Assembly (NCBI GenBank): GCA_037176725.1
Contig: JAZBRS010000020.1
Span: 88,110,001 to 88,174,000 of the forward strand
Origin: Posidonia oceanica
Taxonomy: Eukaryota; Streptophyta; Magnoliopsida; Alismatales; Posidoniaceae
Direction: 5' to 3'
DNA length: 64,000 bases
Shown: in pieces, positions 48,690 through 59,414 of the stretch
How positions within the stretch are numbered: the first letter of the stretch is position 1
Layout of the letters: each line of letters starts with the position of its first letter
Notes under the pieces: generated by a model
The model's database searches: none
Told to the model about the DNA's origin: nothing
What the model saw: only the letters and a program-made list of their open reading frames with translations
Translations under genes and position numbers: made by a program

Positions 48690-50100
48690 AAATCAACGAC
48701 AAGCGAAAAGATGCAGGTATCAAGCAAGGATGTCATCCTCGTGCTCCCAAGTGGCCTCCTCAGCTCCATGATGCTGCCATCGCACAAGAACCAGTGGAAT
48801 CACCTTGTTCCGCAACACCTGTTCCCTCTGATCAACAATCTGGACAGCATCCTCAACATAGGAGAGATCTTCCTAGAGCACTTCTAACTGAACAGAGGGA
48901 TCACCTGTGACACATCAACCAGGCACTTCCTCAGCATGGAGACATGGAAAACATCGTGCACTGCTGACAACTCTGGTGGTAGGGCCAGTCTATATGCCAC
49001 CTCACCAACCATCTTCATGATCTGATATGGGCCAATGTAGCGGGGACTCAGCTTCCCACGCCTACCAAACCTCATCACGCCCTTGGTTGGTGAAACCTTC
49101 AGGAACACGTGGTCTCCTACTAGGAACTCCAGCGGTCTCTGCCTCTGATCAGCATAGCTCTTCTACCGACTCTGTGCAATCACAAGCCTTCTACGGATCA
49201 AGTCCACATTGTCCACGTACTGCTGCACAATCTCAGGACCAAGAAGCTGCCGCTCTCCTACCTCGCTCCAGCAAACTGGTGATCTGTAGGGCCTACCATA
49301 CAGAGCCTCGTATGTTGCCATCCCGATGCTAGTGTGGTAGGCGTTGTTGTGTGCAAACTCAAGTGACGGCAGATGGTCCTCCCAACTTCCTTGCAAGTCA
49401 ATGGCACAAGCTCTCAGCATGTCCTCTAGCATCTGAATGGTCCGCTCTGTCTGGCCATCCGACTGGAGGTGGAATGCTATACTGAAGTTGAGTACCATGC
49501 CAAAAGCCTGCTGCAAAATCCTCTAGAACCTTGAGGTAAACCACGTGTCTCTGTCAGACACAATGGATACAGGAACACCGTGCAACCGAACAATCTCTGA
49601 TACGTACAGTTCTGCCAACCGCCGTAAAGGGAGATTCACCCAGATTGCAAGAAAGTGAGCTGACTTGGTTAGCCGGTCCACAATCACCCAGATGATGTCA
49701 TTCTTCCTCACTGTACGTGGCAACCCAGTCACAAAGTCCATTGAGATGTGTTCCCATTTCCATTCTGGAATGTTCAGCGGCTGTAAGGTCCCTCCAGCCT
49801 TCTGATGCTCTACCTTGACTAGCTAACAAGTCATGCACCTTGCTACATAGTCAGCCACTTCTCTCTTCATGCCAGGCCACCAAAAGTTCCTCCTCAGATC
49901 TCGGTACATCTTCGTAGTCCCTGGATGTACGGTGTACTTGGATCCGTGGGCTTCGTTCAGTAGCCTCCACTTGGCTTTCTCATGCTAGGACACATACAGG
50001 CGCTGATCAAATCTCAACTCCCCATATACGTCGAAAGAGAAATCAGGTGCATCCCCAGCTTCCATCTTCTCTACAGTCGCCTGAATGAAAGAGTTTGTCT
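48690..50100 (-). pseudogene. Element E integrase and chromodomain-like end, degenerate
   Basis: The minus strand reads [20 protein letters not shown] (first catalytic Asp), [20 protein letters not shown] (second Asp), [20 protein letters not shown] (Glu), FAHNNAYHTSIGMATYEALY, GKLSPRYIGPYQIMKMVGEV and VFHVSMLRKCLVDVSQVIP. The end, at about 48700-48860, encodes the same LRNKVIPLVLVRW and EEATWEHEDDILA chromodomain-like segment as element B. Stops interrupt it at about 49526, 49163 and 48884. All three DDE residues are still present. Confidence 0.9.
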
Positions 50101-50101
50101 G

Positions 50102-51613
50102 CTAACAGGCAATGATGAACTGCAGCAGCTTGGGGCGAACAGATAAGCTTGCCATGTAAGCACCACCCACTCCCCGATGCAGCCTCTTAAGTCCACAGTC
50201 AGCCAGATCCTCAAGCATGGTCCACTCCTTGACCATCAGGCTCGCCATAACGTGCGTACGCCGACTCAGAGAATCGGTGACCACGTTGGCCTTCTCAGGG
50301 TGGTAGGACAAGCTGAAGTCATAGTCCTTAAGGTATTCCACCCATCTTCTTTGCCACATGTTAAGGTCCTTCTGAGTAAATATATACTTCAGACTCTTGT
50401 GATTAGTGTAGACCTCAAACTGCTCCCCCTACAGATAGTGTCGCCACAGCTTGAGAGTAAACACCACGGAAACCATCTCTAGATCATGGGTAGGGTAGTT
50501 CTTCTCATGGTCCTTCAGCTAACGAGAGGCATACGCCACCACATTGCCATGCTGCATCAGAACACTACCCAACCCAACACCACTTACGTCACTGTATACA
50601 GTGAAGCCTCCACTACCAGAAGGCAAAGTCAGAACAGGGGCAGAAGTCAAAAGAGCCTTCAACTCATTGAAACTCGCCTCACAGTCATGGTCCCAAATGA
50701 ATGAAACTCCTTGTCTGGTCAAAGTCGTCAGGGATTATGCAATGGAAGAGAAATCCTTGAGAAACCTCCGGTAGTGACCCACCAAACCCAAAAAACTTCT
50801 AATCTCTGTCACATTCCTGGGTCTCTCCCAATTGCTAACTGCCTCAACCTTGGTGGGGTCCACTCTGTCGCCTTCTCCAGAGATAAGGTGGCCAAGGAAC
50901 ATAACTTCACTCAACAAGAACTTGCACTTGGAGAACTTGGCATACAGCTAGTGTTGCCTCAGAATATCCAGCACCACCCGCAGATGCAGAGCATGAGAAT
51001 CCTCATCAGGAGAGTAGATCAAGATCTCATCCACAAAGACCACCACAAACTGGTCCAGATAAGGCCTGAAGATCCGGTTCATCAACTCCATGAATGTGGC
51101 AGGGGCATTGGTTAAGCCGAAGGGCATAACCGTAAACTCATAATGGTCGTACCGCTTCCGGAATGCAGTCTTCTGGATGTCTGAATCATGGATCCTCAGC
51201 TGATGGTATCCTGATATCAGATCAATCTTGGAGAAAACATATGCAGACTGTAGCTGGTCAAACAGATCCTCAATACGGGGCAAGGGATACTTGTTCTTCA
51301 CTGTAATCTGGTTCTACATCCGGTAGTCAATGCACAGACAGAGTGAACCATCCTTCTTTCAGACGAACAAGACAGGCCCTCCCCACGGAGATACACTTAG
51401 CCTGATAAAACCCTTGTCCAGCAACTCTTGCAACTGGGCCTTGAGTTCCCGCAACTCAGTTGGTGCCATACGATAAGGATTCTTCGCAACAGCACCACAT
51501 CTAGGGGCCAACTCAATGGTGAATTCTACCTCTCTGCGAGGTGGCATGCTAGGCAAATCCTCAGGGAAAATGTCAGGATATTCACACATCACTAAGATGT
51601 TGTGAACGCCCAA
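50102..51613 (-). pseudogene. Element E reverse transcriptase and RNase H, with altered catalytic motif
   Basis: Reads [42 protein letters not shown] and [14 protein letters not shown]. The FVDD box is FVDE (about 51023-51035), a change at a metal-binding Asp that would be expected to cripple polymerisation. RNase H follows with [18 protein letters not shown] and HDLEM, then [15 protein letters not shown]. It keeps the TNHKSLK segment that element B has lost. Stops lie near 51315, 50946, 50735, 50519 and 50431. Confidence 0.92.
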
Positions 51614-51616
51614 CTC

Positions 51617-52153
51617 CTAAGAAGTAGAGGTAACCACACTAGCATGGTACCCCACACATCCCTTAGTCAGCAACTTGTAAGCCTTCATAGTAGAGATAAT
51701 AAATTTAGGCTCACCCTGACGTACACCTTGCACAAAGAAAGATCCAGTCTCAACAGCTCCAAAGAAAACCCTTCTGCGAGCACAGTCGATTAGAGCAGAA
51801 TGCTGTCCCAGCCAGTCCATGCCCAGAATAACATCATATTCGTTCATGCCCTTGAGAATAAGAGAGGCACCAAACTCCCGACCGTTCAGCTCCAGATCGA
51901 CAGATGGTAGGTATCTCCACGTCAAACTGTCCTCACCCACCGGCATTACAACATCCAGGTGGAAAGCCAACCTTGCTGGCACATCATCCAATTCTGCCGC
52001 AAACGACTCGAAGACAAAGGAGAAAGTACTCTCCGAGTCAAAGAGAACCTTGGCCATTCGGCCCGCCACAAGATAGGAACCTAAGGCCAAAGCACAACCA
52101 ACAACATCCCCAATTAAGCAACATAATTCATAATACAGGGGAAAGAAACACAA
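51617..52153 (-). pseudogene. Element E aspartic protease region, active site altered
   Basis: [20 protein letters not shown], then TFSFVFESFAAELDDVPARL and [20 protein letters not shown]. The family's DSG triad is DSE here (about 52040-52050), so the catalytic loop is changed even though the surrounding frame of 178 codons is open. It joins the reverse transcriptase region through [20 protein letters not shown]. Confidence 0.9.
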
Positions 52154-52211
52154 TTATACAATGGGTCACACCACCCAAAGAAACAACGGGGACTTACCCT
52201 CTATAACATCA

Positions 52212-53372
52212 CTAGAGAGCCCACTGTTGGAAGCAGAGATAGTGAACACTCGCCCCTCGAGTCAACTGCTGTGGCGCATTCCCCGCTCTCTTGGGAGGAT
52301 CAGGACAGAACTTCTGCACATGTCCCGATCTCCCACAGTTGTAGCAACCTGTTCCTCTCTGACTTGTAGTCTGCTGTGCTCGAGGGCAGTCCACTACAAA
52401 GTGACCCATCTAGCCACACTAGAAACACTGGGCACTCCCCTGTCTACTCGAAGCAGCCTGGCTAAGAACGGTGCTACTAACACCAGCAAAACTGTGCCGA
52501 GCACCAGAGACAGAACCAGTCCTGCTACCTCCTATCAAGTTGTGCCGGGCACCAGAAACACATCCAGATCTGTTCTTCTTCCTCTTTCCCGGACTATTCA
52601 TGCCACTAGAACTTGGTGGACTAGAGAACGAGAACTGAGAAGCAAAGGATGACTTGGTCTTCCCTTGGAGCAACCTTCCACATACTGCTGGTATTCCTCC
52701 TCAAAGTGGGAAGCCATCTGAACCATATCAACCACCATTGTGCATCGGTAGCCCATCACCTTCATCCTCAAGCTGCGTTGAAGGCCCTCCAGAAATCTAT
52801 TCGCCCGCCTCTCTTCAGAATCAAAGGCTTGGGCAAACCTCTCCAACAGGGCAAATGTAGCCTCATATTCCGCCACAATCATGCTACCCTGTTGGAGATT
52901 CCGGAACTATCGGTCGAACCGATTCCTCACATGGCTCGGGAAGTACTTCTCGTGGAAAGCAACCTCAAAGTCCTTCCACTTGATGTCGACCGTGATAGAA
53001 TCCGAAAACTTCAACCACCTTGTGGCTGTCCACCAATCATTAGCATCTCCTTCTAGATGAAACACGGCCAATCGCACCCAGTGCTCTGCCGGGCACGCCA
53101 TGCTGTCCAGCAACTTCTCGATCCACCGCAGCCATGCCTTGCATTCCTTAGGAGCACCTTTTCCCTTGAATGTCGGCAGGTGAAGCTTGCTCAACTGGCG
53201 TAGCCACGGATCTCCCCCAGACGATCCATTAGAACCGCTCTTGCCAAAAAACTTGTGAGATTCTGAGCATCCAACCCCACAACTCAGTCTGCACGCCATA
53301 CCATCCGCTCTCCTCCCGAGAGCTGGGCTCCGCAGCAGGTGCCTTGTCCTTCTTACGACCACGGGGAGGCAT
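52212..53372 (-). pseudogene. Element E gag, degenerate
   Basis: Start ATG at 53372 gives MPPRGRKKDKAPAAEPSSRE. After frame changes come LSKLHLPTFKGKGAPKECKA, WLRWIEKLLDSMACPAEHWV, EGDANDWWTATRWLKFSDSI (a segment missing from element B), FEVAFHEKYFPSHVRNRFDR, and FALLERFAQAFDSEERRANR. The zinc knuckles read CF-stop-CG-stop-MGHFVVDC and CYNCGRSGHVQKFC. Stops and frameshifts separate the pieces. Confidence 0.88.
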
Positions 53373-53530
53373 TCTGCAATAGAAGAGGAATAACAACCTG
53401 CACCACAATCAATGAGACAAACCACAATATATGATAGGAAAATGATAGGTGCAGACTCAACCATCATATGCGAATCCTATGGAATCACTAGACTGAACAC
53501 TCCTAGGCTAGTGCAACTTAGTGAACCTGG

Positions 53531-53542
53531 GCTCTAATACTA
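53531..53542 (-). promoter_or_regulatory. Primer-binding site of element E (two mutations)
   Basis: The minus strand reads TAGTATTAGAGC, the initiator-Met site TGGTATCAGAGC with two transitions, just outside the 5' LTR. C-to-T/G-to-A changes of this kind fit decay of methylated cytosines. Confidence 0.85.
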
Positions 53543-53546
53543 GCTC

Positions 53547-56346
53547 TATGATGACCCAAATCATAACCAATACATTCCAAAAGCCCAAACAAATTAAAAC
53601 TTAATTAATTATAACATTTACAATAATCTATGGGCTAAACAACAGGAATATGTGCCAAGAACCTGTAGTGGACAGCTACGTGACTCCGACTATATGCACT
53701 ATAGTCCCAAACTAGCTAACCATCTGCACCTGCAACTGAAAACACACACATGAGTGACTACAAAATTGTCACTCAGCACACACCCTGCAAAAACCATGAG
53801 AAAACCGGCTTAAACCACAATACGATGTAAAACTAGTCAAAAACCCAAATCCGGGCCAACATAAACATTTTTATAATACTAAAGCACCTTTCCCAAAGCC
53901 CAAAAAGCAAAACTGGGAAACCAGAAGCAAAACAAATCTCTTTATCTCAAAGCAGGGCCCACTGGCCCAAAACTCCTCAAAACGGGGCCCACCAGCCCAA
54001 AAATCAACAGAAAACACAATGCTACAAAATAGAGAAAGCTCGAGGCCCAATATGGCCCAAACAAACCAAGCATCGCCCAAACAGGCACAAAAAAAAACTA
54101 ACTAATCATGTTGCCTAGCGCCCCAGCAACCGACCTGGCCTCAAGCAGTAGCCAAGGAATCACCCCTGCAACTCACTGCACTATCACGGACACCCGCCCT
54201 ATGGGGGAGCGTGCTCGTCACGGCATTTCACACCAAAGACGCCTCAAAAAGCAATCCCCAATTGAGAAAGCGGTCCACACTCGGGACAAGACCACAGGGC
54301 ACGCAACAATCGGCGTCCACAAGATCAATGCTCTGAACCCCTAGAGGCACCTCACCCCTAGGCTCAGTCAGCACCCAAAACCAAAAGGCGAGTCCTGGTG
54401 CCCGTAACGACTAGGGTATCACGCCCAGCTACGCAGAAGTATCATACCTCTCGAGTCCGTTGCCACAATACTGCTAGGTACAGACGGCACCCCGACTCCT
54501 GAATCTAGGCCCAGCCGAAGTGTGCGACACACTAGGAACGCCATCGCACCCCCGGGTCCAGACCACACGACTTCCAAGCTTCGGTCACGGAAAAACCTCG
54601 GCAAATCATTTGCAAAACACCCATGTTTTTCCTCAAAAATCTCTTTGAAAACATTTCCATAATTTACCAAAAATCACATCTAAAAATCTCTAACAAGCCA
54701 CTAAACATTCATAGTCATAGGCAAGATTAAATATAATTAAAACCATAAGCCAACCCCACCCAAAACAAGGCCTGAGATTGTTCGGTATGCCGAACCCATT
54801 TCGGCATGCTGAACTGGGCAGGGGAAAAAATCGAGGGCTCCATTTTGGATCCCAAAACCTGCACAAAACTCCTAAAAATACATGCTATATACTGAAACAA
54901 CCAAAATTCAATAAGGAACACAACCATACCATAAACATGCCATTCCATAGCTCATAGCACACAAAAAACACAAAAAACCACAGCATATGCATAATATCCA
55001 CATAGGCCAAATAATTCACCCAAAAATCCATATAATTCTCTAAAAAATACCAAATCAGTACCATAGCATGTAATTCATGGCAAGGAACATAATTCTACCA
55101 TTTTTAGGCAAAATGGAGCAAGGGAGGTGGAATGTGTACCTTGGACAATGAGGAAACCCACTGTTTTTCGGCGATCCACCGCCAACTCCAACGATCCACC
55201 ATCGAATCTGAGCTCCACGCGCTGCACTCGGGCCTGTCACTCCACCGGGATGAAGGCCGGAGTCTATCGCGCCGCCACCACATGCCGCCGCATGCCACCA
55301 CCAATGGCCACAGTTGAACCCAAAAAAGGGGAAAAAGAAGAGTGGTAAAGGGAGGAGGAGGGGGAGGAGGAGAGATGGGCGAGGAGGGGGAGGTGGAAGG
55401 GGTGGAAGAGATGGAGGTGGGGGAGGGGGAGGAGGAGCTCGAGCCGGCAGGCTAGGGCACGGCCAAGAGAGGGAGAGGGAGATGTGAAGGGGAGGGGGAG
55501 AGAGGGAGGAGGAGGAGATGGGGAGGAGGGGAGATGGTGGGGAGGGAGAGTGGAGAGAGAGATGGGTGGGGGGGGAGAGTGGTGGAGAGGGGGGGCGAGA
55601 GATGGAAGGGGGGGATTCTGTAGAGAGAGGTGTGGGAGGGAGGAGGGGAAACAAGGGAGGGAGGAAAAGGATTTTTGGTTGATGAGGGGGAGGGGAGAAA
55701 AATTAGTGAATAGTGGAGGGAAAGGAGAAAAACGAGAGAGAGAGAGAGTTAGTGGGGAAGGGATAGAGAGAGGGAAGAGAAAGAAGAAGAAGAAATGTGA
55801 GGTGCGAAGAAGGAAAACTATGGGAATTTAAAGTCGAGGAAAAGACGCACAGTGTCTGCTTTTCCCTGTAAAACCTAGATTTCGTGCCCTCACCAACCGA
55901 CATCGTCTGCGAATCCTACTGTGAGTGAAACACATATGAATAGTGTCACACAGGCCCAAACACAGTAAGATGCTGGGTAAATTGCATGACACCCACCGAA
56001 GAATTAGGAAATGACATGAGTACAAAAGATAGGGACCAGAATGCAAAAAGAATAAGAACAGGGACCAAACCACCACCTAGTCTCACCAACCACCACAAGT
56101 GGAGCCCATGGCAACACAAGTGGGGCCCACAACAAACCACAAGTGGGACCCACACACAAACACAAGTGGAGGCCCAGGCAACTACAAGTGGGACCCACAC
56201 AACCACAAGTGGGGCCCACAACAAACCAGAGGTGGGGCCCACGAACAATCACAAGTGGGGCCATGAGGCCAATAACACCTGTCCGCAAATACAGGAATTC
56301 ATTAAATTTGTACAATTACAAGGGAAATGAATTCCCGGGTGTTACA
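53547..56346 (-). repeat. Element E 5' LTR (2,800 bp)
   Basis: Plus-strand ends TATGATGACCCAAATC (worn TGTAATGACCC) and TTCCCGGGTGTTACA. It contains the purine tract 55320-55790, the motif GTGTACCT at 55134-55141 (AGGTACAC in element sense) and TTCGGTATGCCGAACCC with CATTTCGGCATGCTGAA at 54780-54813. Confidence 0.9.
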
Positions 56347-58966
56347 ATTCTACATGCTCCCTCCAATGTGCACTAGCTAAAGTCGCTCCTGTCCTGCACC
56401 TGCCAAAAGCACAAAAAAAAGCACAAATGAGTGACCACTCAAAAGGTCACCCTGCACACACCCCAGCTAACTTGCTCAGCGACCACTGCTAAGGGGACCG
56501 GCGTAAACTCGCCGCAAAACAACAAGCATAGGCATCCCATCTAGACGCTGCAACACTCAACAGGGCAACCCACTGTTGCCCAGCCAACAGCAAAACCACA
56601 AAATGATGCCTCAAAAATCTAATTTTCTCTTTCCTTTTTAAAATCATATGCATGCTCTTTCAAAATCCTTTATGCACACTTGAGATGGCCTAACTAGCCA
56701 AATCAAGCCCAAGCCAAACACTCAAGCTCACTGCCTGGTCTCACACACTCACTGGGCGGACCAGACAGCCAACAGTGTCTGAATGCTCTCATTTGCATCC
56801 AAAACACGCAACGCAACAAGCAGCAAAGTCAAACACAAGGCCACACTGGCCAAAAGGCAACGATAGGCATCCAGCAACCAAAACACATCAATCTCAAAAA
56901 AACAGGCATCCAATCTTTAATGCCACAAACCACAACGAGGCAATCTACCATTGCCCCACAAGCACAGATCCTTTAAATCATGCTTTCCAAAACCATTGCA
57001 CTTTTCTTTCAAAATACATGTATCATTTGAAATCTCATTGCTTACTTGGAATGGCCACTCTTTGCCAAACCAAGCTCAAGCCAACACAAAACCACAGCTC
57101 AAGCAACATACTTTGCATGGCTATCTCTTTGCCAAACCAATGCACGCACCCAGCATGAAAACTAGTCGTGTCACTGTGGCCATCAGCGACCGACCTGACC
57201 ACAAGCAGCCGCAGGGACTCTAACCCCGATCCTACTGACAGTGCAACCACCCCGTGTGGGAGACTACCACCGCCCCGAGAACTCATCCCTCAATTTATCA
57301 TATATTCAGTACACGGGGTGTGTCCTTTCGACGTCCCTTTAGTGCCCGAGCGTTTGGGGACTCTAACCCCAGCCCCAGCCAGCACTGGCACAGAGGGTGG
57401 TCTGTCTCTTTCACCGAATCCCTACAGTACCACAAATCTTACCCTAAGCAACTGACTCTCGACCATCTATGGGTATCAGTCGTCCCTAGTCCGTCGGCCA
57501 GAAGCTTCGGTCTCTCAGTCCTCAAAACCCACAGAAATCCTTTTCAAAACCTTTGCAAAGCATGCATTTTCCTTCAAAACATCTTTTCGAAAACCATTTG
57601 GATATCATCACAAAACCATATCAATCTTTCCTTTAAAAACTTCGATGAAAACATACTCAAGCACCATAAAAAGCCATGCTAAACGTGGCATAGAAAACCA
57701 AGCTAAACCCAGAGCATTGGTCTCAAAGTCCCACTCGACTTACAAGGCCGGACACCAACACTAAACGCTAATCCACATCTAAACCTAGGGTTAATTATCA
57801 ACCCTAATATCCAACTAAACCATTTAGGAGAGAACTTATTATTTCTAATTTCTATAGTCTTTTATACCAATCTCAATTCCCAAGGAATCTTACCAATTCA
57901 TTTTACGCATTCCCTAGATTCAATCTAATGATTATCCTAATCATTATTGTGCCACAATTACCTACAAGGGTAATATAGTAATTTACCATATTAATCCACC
58001 CCAAAACCTAACCCAAATGCACCCATGAATGAGTTCAGAGGTCTGGTTCAATAGACCATTTTGGAATGGTCAACCGGACCAAAGACTTGAGAAGGCATCC
58101 AGGGCCTGATTCGGCAGACCATTTTCAAATGGTCGACCAAACCTGGGTACTGGTCTGGCACACCAGAATGGTCCAGTCGACCGAACCAGGGCCCGAACAC
58201 ACAAAACTGGGCAAAAACGGCATACCGAAATAATTCAGTATGTCGAACCAGACAACCATTTAAACCTCACCAGAATGACCCAAAATCGTCCCAAGTGGAA
58301 ATGGCCACCGGTCCCTGCACACACCACCAAAACATGCAAACTACATACCCAAATGGAGACATCGAGGCAATCTATCATTTGGGACAATAAACAAGAGGAT
58401 CCGTTGAGCGGATCGCAAGAAATCACAAAACAAAACACACATGACACTATTCAAGCCAAAACTCAACTGACGGCAATAAACCTCATAAATTTGCCATTAA
58501 TGCTCCATAAATTCTCAATAAATCCTCCAAGCATCCACACACATCCAAATACACTACCATGAACCTATAATCACTTCAGTAATTCAAGGAAGAAGCCTAG
58601 AAGGTGTGTACCGTCCACCAGTATCATGGCATTGACGCAAGCTTCCTCCTCCGCTGCACAGCTCCGAACCTCCTCCTCCTCTCCTCCTGGCGGCGACGAC
58701 GGGGAACACAGCGACAGCCCCCATCTTCCCCCTCTCCTCTGCCACTTCTCTTCTCCTCCTCTCCTTTCTCTCTTTCTCCCCCTTCTCGATTCTTCTTCCC
58801 TCTCCTTCTCTTATTTTCCCTTTACTCTCTCTCTATTTTCTTAAATCCGGAAAAGATGGAAATAAAGAAGAAGAAGAAGAAGAGTAAGAAAAGAAGAAGT
58901 GGAAAAAGAAGAGAGGAGCCACCCTAAACTTCCACCTACACTGTGCCCCAGGTCCGGGTCATTACA

Positions 58967-58999
58967 GGTAATCAGAATTTGTTGAATATACTTCCATTT
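58967..58999 (-). pseudogene. Start codon and first codons of the same FAR1-like gene, right of solo LTR F
   Basis: ATG at 58999 opens MEVYSTNSDYQ and, once solo LTR F and one copy of its GGTAA duplication are removed, runs in frame into LDIVSQDQIAS at 45885 and below. Upstream on the minus strand is an acceptor-like ATTTTAG, eight bases before the ATG. The other FAR1-like gene in the window (16434) has an acceptor in the same place, so both seem to have an intron in the 5' untranslated region. Confidence 0.85.
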
Positions 59000-59154
59000 C
59001 AAATCCTAAAATGTAACAAATAAGCAAGTATCAACTAAATAAATAAACATTGCCTGATACCATAACTAGAAGTAATAACTTAAGTTCTAGAAACATTCAG
59101 TTTCAATGAATCAATTAACTTTAACAGAAAACATATAAACTTAAGTTCATATCA
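58972..59154. other. 5' region of the FAR1-like MULE between solo LTRs F and D
   Basis: AT-rich DNA that carries the MULE start exon (58999) and its acceptor. It is continuous in character (GAAACTTAAGTT-like phrases) with 62154 onward, on the other side of solo LTR D. Confidence 0.5.
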
Positions 59155-59383
59155 TGTACTATCCAGGTTTTTAGGATTTTAGCAGGTAATTTTAGCGCGA
59201 GATTATCTGGTGTGATTTCTGTGAGTTGGTTGGGTTGTTGGCAATTTGTTGGAAGGAGGGGCTTTGTGCAATTTTTTGCATGAAAAGTTTAATAAAGAAA
59301 GGAAGAAATGGGGGAAGACATGCATGCAGGGCCGCCATTCTTCTCCTTTAGAAATCCGGGGCGGCTGTCGGAGGTTCCAAAGC

Positions 59384-59414
<31 letters not shown>

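Larger units (their letters stand above)
45983..56346 (-). mobile_element. Element E: complete Ty3/gypsy chromovirus on the minus strand, degenerate, TSD ATTCT
   Basis: LTRs at 45983-48658 (3' LTR in element sense) and 53547-56346 (5' LTR) enclose 4.9 kb with gag, protease, reverse transcriptase, RNase H, integrase and chromodomain-like end on the minus strand. ATTCT is duplicated at 45978-45982 and 56347-56351. Its proteins are close relatives of element B's (same motifs almost word for word), so B and E are two members of one family or of sister families. It is inserted in solo LTR F. Confidence 0.93.
45886..58966 (-). mobile_element. Solo LTR F (about 2.7 kb), TSD GGTAA, split by element E
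   Basis: Plus-strand ends are TGTAACATCCCCAACC at 45886 and CCGGGTCATTACA at 58966. Perfect GGTAA duplications flank it at 45881-45885 and 58967-58971. Taking out element E (45983-56346) leaves 97 + about 2,615 bases of LTR and no interior, so it is a solo LTR left by recombination between two LTRs. It is related to the A-type LTR in reverse (for example ATGCACTAGC, TCCTGCACCTGCC and GAGCGACCACTCA-like phrases near 56370-56450) but has a different start. Confidence 0.88.
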
